A stretch of DNA of 64,000 nt from positions 868,001-932,000 of the forward strand of contig NZ_CP133262.1 of the NCBI RefSeq assembly GCF_030915405.1, in the 5' to 3' direction. The notes beneath the pieces were generated by a model, which searched no databases, was not told the origin of the DNA, and saw only the letters and a list, made by a program, of their open reading frames with translations. Origin of the DNA: Neobacillus nitrireducens. Its GTDB lineage: Bacteria > Bacillota > Bacilli > Bacillales > Cytobacillaceae. Shown here in pieces: positions 18,003-25,452 of this stretch. Position 1 is the first letter of the stretch, and each line of letters begins with the position of its first letter. A program made the position numbers and the translations under genes.

Positions 18003-18064
18003 TAGGCAGCTGGATCTTCAACTATTGCACCCGATAGTTTAAGTGCTATTGTTCACAATCTCTT
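18003..18064 (+). repeat. Interspersed repeat copy R6, right half
   Basis: AGGCAGCTGGATCTTCAACT and ATTGCACCCGATAGTTTAAG, the middle-hairpin right arm and third hairpin. It is the continuation of 14124-14168. Confidence 0.75.
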
Positions 18065-18093
18065 TTACACTTAATATAACTCCAAATATAGGG

Positions 18094-18525
18094 TTAACTC
18101 TTGAATATAAATTTTTTTAGCAACAATCCTAATGTAATACCAAAAATGATGGCACTGAAAATATGAGAATAATAATCATTGATGGGTCTAATATCGATAT
18201 ACTTACCTTCTATTAATGATGTGAATAATAGTTCACATACTAACCAGGCAAATAAACTGCCCACGGTCGTTTTTATAACTAAATGGCATGAACCAAACTT
18301 TTCAAATATAAAGTAAAGTAAGACTGCATAAACACCACTAACTAAAAAATCTACAATTAATCCTATGGTAAATACAGGTCTGTTAAATGTAATAATAAGA
18401 CTTGCTAATTCATAAATACCAAACTTTCCATAGCCAAAATGTGCAAATATTCTCGAAGCAATCTCTCCTGGTATTGTTGAAAGTACACCTAATATACCTA
18501 TTCTTAACATCCTATCTTGGATCAT
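18094..18525 (-). CDS. Integral membrane protein, 143 aa
   Basis: Four hydrophobic segments (about residues 8-25, 45-70, 78-105 and 120-140), with the charged motif EGKYIDIRPINDYYSH between the last two. The family is not recognised. The ATG at 18525 has an AAGGA site; the longer reading from 18555 begins at a TTG without one. The gene is bracketed by repeat arms that share the variant GATAGTT (R6 right half and R7 left half), as if gene and arms moved together. Confidence 0.65.
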   Translation of the reverse strand: MIQDRMLRIGILGVLSTIPGEIASRIFAHFGYGKFGIYELASLIITFNRPVFTIGLIVDFLVSGVYAVLLYFIFEKFGSCHLVIKTTVGSLFAWLVCELLFTSLIEGKYIDIRPINDYYSHIFSAIIFGITLGLLLKKFIFKS

Positions 18526-18683
18526 ATCATCATTCCTTAATCTTAATGTGGACAAATTTAGTATTTAAATTATATAAAAATTTATACGTAATGTTGGAAT
18601 GTTCAGCTGATTGAGCCAAAATTAACACCTACTTTATAATAATGGTTAATATATTAAATTCTCTATTGTTTTTACCATCACTT

Positions 18684-18722
18684 CTTCAACTATCCTGCCC
18701 CGATAGTTGAAGATTGCGGTAC
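18684..18722 (+). repeat. Interspersed repeat copy R7, left half
   Basis: A perfect hairpin TCTTCAACTATC-CTGCCCC-GATAGTTGAAGA, the clearest form of the first hairpin of the family. Confidence 0.75.
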
Positions 18723-18751
18723 CGTATCAAATTCAATAATCAGGTCAATAA

Positions 18752-18780
18752 TTCCCCTAAAAATAGAATTTTTAGGGGAA
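18752..18780. other. Perfect 13-bp hairpin ahead of the recombinase relic
   Basis: TTCCCCTAAAAAT pairs with ATTTTTAGGGGAA around AGA. It may be a terminator or the left end of the decayed element. Confidence 0.6.
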
Positions 18781-18781
18781 A

Positions 18782-19556
18782 GCCTGGGAAATTTATGAAT
18801 CTGATAAACGGATTGAAGGGTTCTCCCAACAGACTTTAAAGGCCTATAAACTTCAAGCGTTGTTGGTGATACGGTATTTTGAGGATGTAAAACTCGAAAC
18901 CATTACTACTATCAAATTAAAAGAATACTTGGCAAAGTCAAGTGAAATCTAAAGCCATCCAGCTTAGCTCACCGAATACGTTTTATAAAGTCACTTTTCC
19001 ATTGGTCACACGAGGAAGGACATATTTTAACGAATCCGGCTACTAAATTAAAAGAACCTAAAGTAGGAAAAAGAATCCCCCAATTTTTAACGGAATGGGA
19101 AATCGAACACTTACGGGAAGCCTGTAACACTCATATGGAAAAGGCATTATTCGAATTTATGTTTTCAACTGGTTGTAGAATTGGTGAAATTGTATCCAAA
19201 AAAACAGAATTAATTGGTCAAACCGTTTTGCAATTGTTCTTGGAAAAGGTGATAAAGAGGAGTTTATTTTAATATTCGTTGTGAAATTTGGCTTAAACGG
19301 TACATAGATAGATCCACATAGAATGACCATTGCTCAGATGAGATACATTATTAGGCGTATTTCTAATAGAGCAGAGATCAACATAGGAATTCATCCACAC
19401 CAACTAAGACACAGCTATGCAACTCATTTGTTGAATAACGGGACACCCCTTGATGTTATCCAAAGTCTACTTGGTCACCAGAAGAGCGAAACCACAAAAA
19501 TTTATGCTCAATTAAGTGGAAGTCTTAGACAAGAATTATATAGAAAATATTTTTAA
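18782..19556 (+). pseudogene. Decayed XerC/XerD-like tyrosine recombinase
   Basis: Reading successive frames gives an ordinary integrase: FSQQTLKAYKLQALLVIRYF (core-binding domain), IKSLFHWSHEEGHILTNPATKLK, FEFMFSTGCRIGEIV (catalytic Arg) and, in the last open part from 19323, HPHQLRHSYATHLLNNGTPL and LLGHQKSETTKIYAQ (His-x-x-Arg and Tyr). At least three frameshifts or stops separate these pieces, so it is not functional. It lies inside repeat copy R7. Confidence 0.85.
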
Positions 19557-19574
19557 CAAATGCATCAAGTATTA

Positions 19575-19650
19575 AAGAAAGCAACGCATCGAAATTGACG
19601 TTGCATTGTTTAATACTTGCACCCGTTACTTTAAGTACAGTATTTCACAA
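19575..19650 (+). repeat. Interspersed repeat copy R7, right half
   Basis: Middle hairpin GCAACG...CGTTGC and right arm ACTTGCACCCGTTACTTTAAGTAC. Confidence 0.7.
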
Positions 19651-19708
19651 ACTGTGACTAAACGGTTTATAACTAATTTTAAGCGATATGGATTTTTTAG
19701 TAGTTGTT

Positions 19709-20170
19709 TTAGAAGTTCTTTATGTAAGTATCTGAATCAACTTCAGTAGATTTATATGTTTCCTCACCGTTTTTGGTTGATATAGTTAATTTGTTCTTCT
19801 GTTTGTTAAGTTCCAGAGAGATTTCATCACCTAAATTCTTGGTATTTACAAAAATTCCAGAAAAATTATTTTTATTTTGAGTAGTTACACTGAATATCCT
19901 TGTATTTTCGCTCTCATTCTTAACGTATTGCTTTAATTGATACCTTCCGTGATAATTTGAAATAACTAAATAAGAATTCTCATTAACCCAAAAGCCATAT
20001 AAGCTCGAAGGAATTATTTGATTTAAAACCGATGGTTTATTTTCTTTTGAAGGGCGACTTTGAAATTCAACTATTTTGTTTTTTACCTCCTTTTGTAAGT
20101 CCTGCTGATCATCACAAGCTGATAAACTTAAAAGGAACGAAACGACTACTGCTGCCTTTAATAATTTCAA
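19709..20170 (-). CDS. Putative lipoprotein, 153 aa
   Basis: Signal peptide with lipobox LSAC (Cys about residue 19), then a charged linker and a C-terminal domain rich in beta-strand-like segments (SLYGFWVNENSYLVISNYHGRYQLKQYV). It is expected to be membrane-anchored outside the cell. It uses a TTG start eight bases after AGGAGGGA. The family is not recognised. It is another single-gene unit between repeat copies R7 and R8. Confidence 0.7.
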   Translation of the reverse strand: MKLLKAAVVVSFLLSLSACDDQQDLQKEVKNKIVEFQSRPSKENKPSVLNQIIPSSLYGFWVNENSYLVISNYHGRYQLKQYVKNESENTRIFSVTTQNKNNFSGIFVNTKNLGDEISLELNKQKNKLTISTKNGEETYKSTEVDSDTYIKNF

Positions 20171-20237
20171 ATTCCTATTCCCTCCTTAAGTGGAAAAGAA
20201 TTATAAATATATATGCTATGTAACCCACAGAAACAAT

Positions 20238-20272
20238 CCCGACAACCGACTGCCCCATTACACTAATCCTCT
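20238..20272 (+). repeat. Interspersed repeat, copy R8 (left part)
   Basis: CAACCGACTGCCCCATTACACTAAT; the remainder is not recognisable. Confidence 0.45.
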
Positions 20273-20400
20273 TTGAAATAGTGACTTTCCAATTTTTATC
20301 CATAATACAGATTGTAAATAATAGCACTTAAATTAAACTGTATGTTGCTCAATAAAAAATAGCGTTGCACAATCAAGACCTTGTTATAAAGCCCTGTGTT

Positions 20401-20559
20401 TTAACTGTTCCTTCTCAGTCCAGCAATAAAAGTACCAACCAAACCTCCAACTAATATAGGGAATATATTATCCCACTCAAAATTCCCTTTAAACAAACCA
20501 ATAATAATAAAAGTACCTATCGCACCTATACAAAACTTAATAAAAAATTTAATATCCAT
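20401..20559 (-). CDS. Small membrane protein, 52 aa
   Basis: MDIKFFIKFCIGAIGTF... with two hydrophobic stretches (about residues 5-23 and 32-48) and a basic C terminus (LRRNS). A ribosome site AGGTGG precedes the ATG. Glycine-rich membrane segments (GAIGTFIIIG, LVGGLVGTFIAG) resemble small two-pass proteins, but I cannot name the family. It lies between repeat copies R8 and R9. Confidence 0.6.
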   Translation of the reverse strand: MDIKFFIKFCIGAIGTFIIIGLFKGNFEWDNIFPILVGGLVGTFIAGLRRNS

Positions 20560-20620
20560 AAGGAACCACCTAGAGGGGAATATTTATGTTTATACTTATT
20601 CCACATTTTTGGCTTAATTT

Positions 20621-20690
20621 CCTTCTTTAACTTTCCTGCCCTTATAGCACAATAAGAAAACGGGATCTCCGCAGCCATCCCGTTAAATTA
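20621..20690 (+). repeat. Interspersed three-hairpin repeat, copy R9
   Basis: CTTTAACTTTCCTGCCCTTATAGC, then the middle hairpin AACGGGAT...ATCCCGTT. The right arm is missing. Confidence 0.65.
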
Positions 20691-20751
20691 AAAAGATAGG
20701 ATTATACCAAATAGTTATATAATGGAAATATATACAAAAGGGGGCTGGAGA

Positions 20752-21084
20752 TTGAAAAATAACCTAAATACGTTATCAATTTTTTGTTTAGCTATAAGTA
20801 TCGTTATTGGAAGTTGGTTAATATCAAATAGTATAAGTAAGAACAGGCTGTCTGTTCCAACTCAAACTTCGTCACAATCAACAAATAAATTATTTACAGA
20901 ATCTGAATTAGCAACCTATTTAGGGTTGAGTCTTGATGAGGTTAAGAAATTAGGGCCAATATCTGATTCCCAAGGTGGTTTTGAAGGTGTTCTCCCTTAT
21001 TTAGTAATCGGGAAAAAGGTCTATTATTCAAAAGCATCAGTTGACAAATGGCTAATAAATAACCAAGGATATGGGGTACAATAA
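20752..21084 (+). CDS. Membrane-anchored excisionase-type HTH protein
   Basis: A 110-residue protein with one N-terminal membrane segment (about residues 6-26), a Ser/Thr-rich linker, and a C-terminal helix-turn-helix of the excisionase/MerR-like HTH_17 type (LFTESELATYLGLSLDEVKKLG ... VYYSKASVDKWL). The TTG at 20752 follows AGGGGG by eight bases; the ATG at 20722 lacks a ribosome site. The target is unknown. Confidence 0.65.
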   Translation: MKNNLNTLSIFCLAISIVIGSWLISNSISKNRLSVPTQTSSQSTNKLFTESELATYLGLSLDEVKKLGPISDSQGGFEGVLPYLVIGKKVYYSKASVDKWLINNQGYGVQ

Positions 21085-21109
21085 GACCAATTTAAATTGG
21101 TCTTTTTTT
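21083..21109 (+). terminator. Terminator after the HTH membrane protein
   Basis: AAGACCAATT pairs with AATTGGTCTT, then a T tract. Confidence 0.75.
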
Positions 21110-21140
21110 ATGATTATTATTCGATTTATTTCACAGGGGG

Positions 21141-21788
21141 TCACCCTTTTAAATATCGTTTTTCTTTATAGTATTGGAAAAACCAAATGGCAATGGCTAA
21201 CCAGAATCCACTTGCTAAGTAACCGCCAATAATATCGCTGGGATAATGAACACCTAAATAGATGCGGCTAATTCCAATAGCTAGAATCATCACAGTACTT
21301 ATGCAGATTAACAGACTCCTTCCCCACTTACCTGGAATATGACGCCAAAGCAAGAAAGAAATGATCACATAAACAGTAAAAGCATTCATGGCATGGCCGC
21401 TTGGGAAACTGTACCCAGAAATATCAATCAGACGATGGAAATTGGGACGGAATCTATGAAAAACCTGTTTCAAAATTTGGTTTAAAACGGCTGAGCCAAT
21501 AATGGCTGAAATAAGCAAAATTAATTCTAACCGATGATGCAATACCTTATAAAGAATGATGATTAAAAGGATAATTAGGACGATTACAACCGGCGCCGAA
21601 CCAACAAAAGTGAAAAATTTCATCACTTTTGTTAACAATGGCGATTCGAGTCCTTGGATGGCCGCTATGATATCGCGATCAAAATCGATAATTTTATGAT
21701 CACTTATGAACAACGATGTAAGGGCGAATCCGACCACGCAGATTAAACTAATGATGAATGCAATCAATAGATGGATTTTTAGATTCAT
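21141..21788 (-). CDS. PAP2-family membrane phosphatase
   Basis: Lipid-pyrophosphate or lipid-phosphate phosphatase of 215 residues with about six membrane segments. All three catalytic motifs are present: K107-x6-R114-P115 (KQVFHRFRP), P129-S-G-H132 (FPSGHAMNAF) and S174-R175-x5-H181-x3-D185 (SRIYLGVHYPSD). Candidate substrates are undecaprenyl pyrophosphate or phosphatidylglycerophosphate. Its start overlaps the end of a broken small ORF (ATGA), and it follows the DedA-PAP2 gene on the same strand, so it probably belongs to a lipid-linked operon. Confidence 0.88.
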   Translation of the reverse strand: MNLKIHLLIAFIISLICVVGFALTSLFISDHKIIDFDRDIIAAIQGLESPLLTKVMKFFTFVGSAPVVIVLIILLIIILYKVLHHRLELILLISAIIGSAVLNQILKQVFHRFRPNFHRLIDISGYSFPSGHAMNAFTVYVIISFLLWRHIPGKWGRSLLICISTVMILAIGISRIYLGVHYPSDIIGGYLASGFWLAIAIWFFQYYKEKRYLKG

Positions 21789-22078
21789 AAAATGGTCCTC
21801 TCAAGCAATTTGTAAATGAGTCTGTCGATCATAGTGTGAAAAGTAGCAATCCCAATAAGAATAGCAAACATGAGAGGAGCATTCCAGTAGCCCATGATCA
21901 GACCGTCTGAAGCCTGAAAGGTTGATATCCCCTTTCCGATAAAGCCCTCTCCTCCACCAACTCCAATAAATTTTACATCCTAATAGTAAACTAGCAAACT
22001 TACGACAGAATGAATAAACTTGGCAAACAACATACGAGCAATCCCCGACAAAACTTCCTTCTTCTCTTTTATATGCAA
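21785..22078 (-). pseudogene. Small membrane ORF interrupted by one in-frame TAG
   Basis: From a TTG at 22078 the frame reads LHIKEKKEVLSGIARMLF...LLVYY, meets TAG at 21982-21980, then continues in the same frame for 62 codons (DVKFIGVGGGEGFIGKG ... IDRLIYKLLERTIL) to a TGA that overlaps the PAP2 start. Both halves look like genuine membrane-protein sequence. The overlap with the next gene suggests a real operon member recently broken by a point mutation. The family is not recognised. A longer frame over 21801-22085 has biased composition and is rejected. Confidence 0.55.
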
Positions 22079-22086
22079 ATTTCAAT

Positions 22087-23364
22087 TCAATCCTTTGCGA
22101 TTACAAGTCTTAACATTTCAAACAACAAGAAGTTAAATAATATCCAGACACCGCCATATACATATCCCCCCACAATATCACTCGGAAGTATGTTTGAAGA
22201 TGCAATAGTTACAATCGCTAGTCCTAATAATAGGACTAAGCCAAATAATGGACCAACGATAGCTAGATAATTTTTGGTCGTATGACGAACAAGCAAAAAT
22301 AAACATGCTCCATAAATAGTGATCAAAATGGTAGCATTAAAATCAGGAAAATTTTCAGAATGGAATTTCCCAACAAATCCAAAGGATTGAAGATAAGCAA
22401 ATACTTTCAACACCGTATCATGAAAAGGTTTGGCTCCCGCTATTGAAACTGTAAGTAAAAGATATTCAAGCCTTCTGTTACGTCCTTTGCTCCATATTCG
22501 GATGATCGTTACTGCTATTATGGAACCTAGTGCAATTATGGATTGAAATACGATGAATCCCTTCATCCAATTCCTATAAATAGCTGAATGAATGATGTAT
22601 TCAGTAACTTCATTAAACTGGGAAAACTCATTATATAAATAGTCTTGTGCCATTCCCAACATCAATGTGACCATACCAATTAAAAATAAAGTAAGGATCG
22701 TTAGAAAAATTTCAGTTGCTCTAATCGTCTTAAGACGCTGTATCAAGCGTTGTAACAAATGTATAAAAAATGCCTTGATTTGAACTTTATAGTACCGATA
22801 GACAAAATAACCTATGATCAATAAAGCAAAAACAATCATGAAAACGATAAAATATTTACTAGCTGCTTGATGGAAACTCTCCCATTGTGGGCCCAATACT
22901 TTCCCCAACGTTATAAAACAAACTCCCCATAAAAAAGCACCTGTATACGCAGGAAGGATAAATCTTCGAAAAGGCATTCTAGATATTCCGGAAATATAAC
23001 CAGTAAAATGCCTAATACCTGGTATGAAATAAGCAAAAACAAGCATTTTACTGCCTGAACGTTCAAACCAAGCGGCTGTTTTTTTATATCTTTCCGGACC
23101 CATGTGAATAAACTTTCCGTATTTTTCAATAAGTTTATATCCTCCAGCTTTCCCAAACCAATAAGTTACGGTAATTCCTGCACCGGCTGAAAGAAAGACT
23201 GTTAAAAGTGCTAAAATATAATTCATTTTTCCTTGATAGACATAGTATCCGGCGTAGCTCATTAAAAACTCACCGGAAATGGGAAGTGCCATGAGTTCAA
23301 GAAAAATCCCGATAAATAATATGAGATAACTATGCTGTTCAAATAAAGTGATTATATATGACAT
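22087..23364 (-). CDS. DedA-family protein fused to a degenerate PAP2 domain
   Basis: Residues 1-190 are a DedA/VTT membrane domain (ELMALPISGEFLMSYAGY, FIPGIRHFTGYISGISRM), a family linked to lipid-carrier flipping. Residues 215-425 follow a PAP2 layout, but the active site is gone: FPSGHA reads FPDFNA (339-344) and the GVHYPSD histidine is replaced in SNILPSD. The second half may therefore bind rather than hydrolyse a lipid phosphate. An intact PAP2 phosphatase follows in the same operon. PhoP-like boxes lie about 100 bp upstream. Confidence 0.82.
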   Translation of the reverse strand: MSYIITLFEQHSYLILFIGIFLELMALPISGEFLMSYAGYYVYQGKMNYILALLTVFLSAGAGITVTYWFGKAGGYKLIEKYGKFIHMGPERYKKTAAWFERSGSKMLVFAYFIPGIRHFTGYISGISRMPFRRFILPAYTGAFLWGVCFITLGKVLGPQWESFHQAASKYFIVFMIVFALLIIGYFVYRYYKVQIKAFFIHLLQRLIQRLKTIRATEIFLTILTLFLIGMVTLMLGMAQDYLYNEFSQFNEVTEYIIHSAIYRNWMKGFIVFQSIIALGSIIAVTIIRIWSKGRNRRLEYLLLTVSIAGAKPFHDTVLKVFAYLQSFGFVGKFHSENFPDFNATILITIYGACLFLLVRHTTKNYLAIVGPLFGLVLLLGLAIVTIASSNILPSDIVGGYVYGGVWILFNFLLFEMLRLVIAKD

Positions 23365-23464
23365 ATAAATGCCCCCATTTTTTATAAAAAGAAAACTCTA
23401 AAATTTAGAATCCCTCACTTTAGACCTACTTACAATGTAACATGATAAATGAAAACATTTTCTA

Positions 23465-23492
23465 AATTAATGAATTCTTAATCATGTATTAA
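23465..23492 (-). promoter_or_regulatory. PhoP-like direct repeats upstream of the DedA-PAP2 gene
   Basis: On the minus strand TTAATA, TTAAGA and TTAATT each lie 11 bp apart (6-bp box, 5-bp spacer), the layout used by PhoP of Bacillus. The same array occurs upstream of pssA. Confidence 0.5.
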
Positions 23493-23512
23493 GGGAAACA
23501 AAAGGTTATGAA

Positions 23513-23549
23513 AAAAAGCTATACCAATATGAAAGGTAAATAGCTTTTA
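23513..23549 (-). terminator. Terminator after pssA
   Basis: AAAAGCTAT (23513-23521) pairs with ATAGCTTTT (23539-23547), just beyond the pssA stop. Confidence 0.65.
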
Positions 23550-23559
23550 ACAAAATAAA

Positions 23560-24069
23560 TTAAAGTTTTTTTACTCTAATTGGACTTACCATTAGAAGTG
23601 CGAGTATTAACGTTATCCACGCATTGCTATATGAAAAGAATCCCATTCCTGCCAAAGGTAACCCGGCAGCTGGAATAGGTAACCCACTAAAATACCCAAT
23701 CGTTGGTTTAACATTGAACTTAGCTAATCTTAATGCTCCCATTGTTGGGAATAGAATAAATGCCAAAGAGGTTAGAATCGAAGGAGCTGCTATTGTATGA
23801 AATAAAAGTGCAGGTGCCACTCCAAAACTAACAATATCAGCTAAGGAATCCAATTGGACTCCAAATGCACTGTTCACTTTTAATTTTCTGGCCACCCTTC
23901 CATCCACAAGGTCAAAAACTGCTGAAAATAATATTAAAATGGCAGACACCTCTAAAAGACCACTCATATTACAAGTAATTGAAAGAACACCGCACAATAG
24001 ATTTCCAATCGTAAATAAATTGGGTACGGCCCTTGCTATCGTATTAAACAAGTTACTCCCACCTGACAT
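23560..24069 (-). CDS. pssA: CDP-diacylglycerol--serine O-phosphatidyltransferase
   Basis: Makes phosphatidylserine from CDP-diacylglycerol and serine in the membrane, the first step to phosphatidylethanolamine. The CDP-alcohol phosphotransferase signature D-G-x2-A-R-x8-G-x3-D-x3-D is present in VDGRVARKLKVNSAFGVQLD followed by SLAD. The 169-residue length and five to six membrane segments fit Bacillus PssA. GAGGGAA precedes the ATG. No psd gene is adjacent in this window. The upstream PhoP-like repeats may tie it to phosphate or envelope control. Confidence 0.85.
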   Translation of the reverse strand: MSGGSNLFNTIARAVPNLFTIGNLLCGVLSITCNMSGLLEVSAILILFSAVFDLVDGRVARKLKVNSAFGVQLDSLADIVSFGVAPALLFHTIAAPSILTSLAFILFPTMGALRLAKFNVKPTIGYFSGLPIPAAGLPLAGMGFFSYSNAWITLILALLMVSPIRVKKL

Positions 24070-24142
24070 TTAAGATTTCCCTCTTTATATAACATACCCA
24101 CACAATCTTATGAAATAGCACCATTTGTAAATTAATTAACCA

Positions 24143-24170
24143 TATTAATGAAATCTTAATGTTTTATTAA
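24143..24170 (-). promoter_or_regulatory. PhoP-like direct repeats upstream of pssA
   Basis: On the minus strand TTAATA (24165-24170), TTAAGA (24154-24159) and TTAATA (24143-24148) with 5-bp spacers, about 75-100 bp before the start. Confidence 0.5.
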
Positions 24171-24270
24171 GGGAACCTAAAAGATTGTTTTATATACTTT
24201 AACTGCCCAATACAATTTCAGTACAAATTTTAAATTCATAATAGAAAACTATTATGTTATTTGGGTTTAG

Positions 24271-24570
24271 AAATATAAACAGATTGGTAAGGAAGGAATT
24301 CCTGATAAAGAAGCTGTATTAAATGGCAGTCTTTCAAGGATTCGCCCTATCTTAATGACTGCTGCAGCAACAGTCCTTACGTTGTTACCACTTGCTTTTT
24401 CACACAATGCCGATACAGTCATTTCTCAAACGCTTGGTATTGTCGTCATTGGCGGAATGGTCACATCAACAATCAACAGCTTTATTATCATTCCAATTAT
24501 TTATGAATGGCTGCATAGAAAGTCTGCAACGAAAAACGTGAATATTTCTAGTCAAAAAAGTGTTAACTAA
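24271..24570 (+). pseudogene. C-terminal remnant of an RND efflux pump
   Basis: The frame KQIGKEGIPDKEAVLNGSLSRIRPILMTAAATVLTLLPLAF ... PIIYEWLHRK is the final membrane part of AcrB/SwrC-type RND transporters, which are normally about 1000 residues. Only the last 100 codons remain, and a TAG precedes them. The TetR gene that follows may have been its regulator. Confidence 0.85.
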
Positions 24571-24583
24571 TGATAGTTAAGCA

Positions 24584-24620
24584 AAACAAGGCATCCTATT
24601 TATATAGGTGCCTTGTTTAT
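24584..24620 (+). terminator. Terminator of the former RND gene
   Basis: AAACAAGGCA pairs with TGCCTTGTTT (24584-24593 with 24609-24618). Confidence 0.75.
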
Positions 24621-24679
24621 TGTTATCCTTATAATGTTTGATTTTGAACATGTTTTATCCTCCCTGATTTTTTGATATA

Positions 24680-24705
24680 ATAATAAACAACCTGTTGTTT
24701 ATTAT
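24680..24705. promoter_or_regulatory. Perfect palindrome, probable TetR-family operator
   Basis: ATAATAAACAAC-CT-GTTGTTTATTAT, a 12+2+12 palindrome 80 bp before the TetR-type gene. Confidence 0.65.
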
Positions 24706-24787
24706 ATTTTAGATGTTATTATTAATTCTATTTATGTTCAATAATCAAAATGGCAGATGTGTTGGATAAAATGAAGGAGGAAGGAAT

Positions 24788-25405
24788 TTGCGAGATCATC
24801 ATACGGATTTACGGATCATTCGGACAAAAGAATCCATCCGAGAAGCATTAGTAGAATTAATCGATGAAAAAGGTTTCGAAGCAATTACTGTAAAAGACAT
24901 AACAACTAGAGCAAAAATTAATAGGGGTACATTTTATTCCCATTATCAAGATAAATTTGATTTAATGACAAAATGCGAAGAAGAAATCATGCTTGAAATG
25001 TCCAGAATCGCAAAACAGAACTTTCCAGGTGTTATCTCCGCACTGGGAACCAACTCCCCGACTTTAGCACCACTTCCCCTCGTAGTTACAATATTTGAGT
25101 ATTTAAATGAAAATAGTGGATTTATGAAAGCCGTGTTAGGTCCAAAAGGTGATATATCATTTCAAACAAGACTGAAGAATTTTATGTGGAAAACACTATA
25201 CGGAAATGATGTAAACGCAATTATCAAGGAGGAAAATATACTTGTACCAGGACAATATTTAGTTTCCTATATTGCGTCTGCACATATAGGGGTTATTCAG
25301 CAATGGTTGAATAGTGGCATGAAAGAAGCTCCTCAAGAAATGGCTCGTATCCTATCGATCATAACAGTTAATGGTCCCTTCTTTGCTGCAGGGTTAAAAA
25401 AATAA
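24788..25405 (+). CDS. TetR/AcrR family transcriptional regulator
   Basis: A 205-residue regulator. The N-terminal HTH (about residues 10-55) shows IREALVELIDEKGFEAITVKDITTRAKINRGTFYSHYQDKFDL, typical of TetR proteins; the remainder is an alpha-helical ligand domain with the C-terminal pattern of TetR_C_33-like members. It starts at TTG after AGGAGGAAGG. The upstream palindrome suggests autorepression. The adjacent RND-pump relic suggests its original target was a drug efflux gene. Confidence 0.85.
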   Translation: MRDHHTDLRIIRTKESIREALVELIDEKGFEAITVKDITTRAKINRGTFYSHYQDKFDLMTKCEEEIMLEMSRIAKQNFPGVISALGTNSPTLAPLPLVVTIFEYLNENSGFMKAVLGPKGDISFQTRLKNFMWKTLYGNDVNAIIKEENILVPGQYLVSYIASAHIGVIQQWLNSGMKEAPQEMARILSIITVNGPFFAAGLKK

Positions 25406-25412
25406 ATTAGTA

Positions 25413-25452
25413 AAAGGGACAGTACCTAAAAAAACAGGGATTGTCCCTTTCT
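25413..25452 (+). terminator. Terminator of the TetR gene
   Basis: AAAGGGACA (25413-25421) pairs with TGTCCCTTT (25442-25450). Confidence 0.65.

Noticed and set aside
21801..22085. 94-residue minus-strand ORF rich in Cys, Trp, Arg and Ser
   Set aside because: Its composition is typical of an out-of-frame reading; the neighbouring frame gives sensible membrane-protein sequence interrupted by one TAG.
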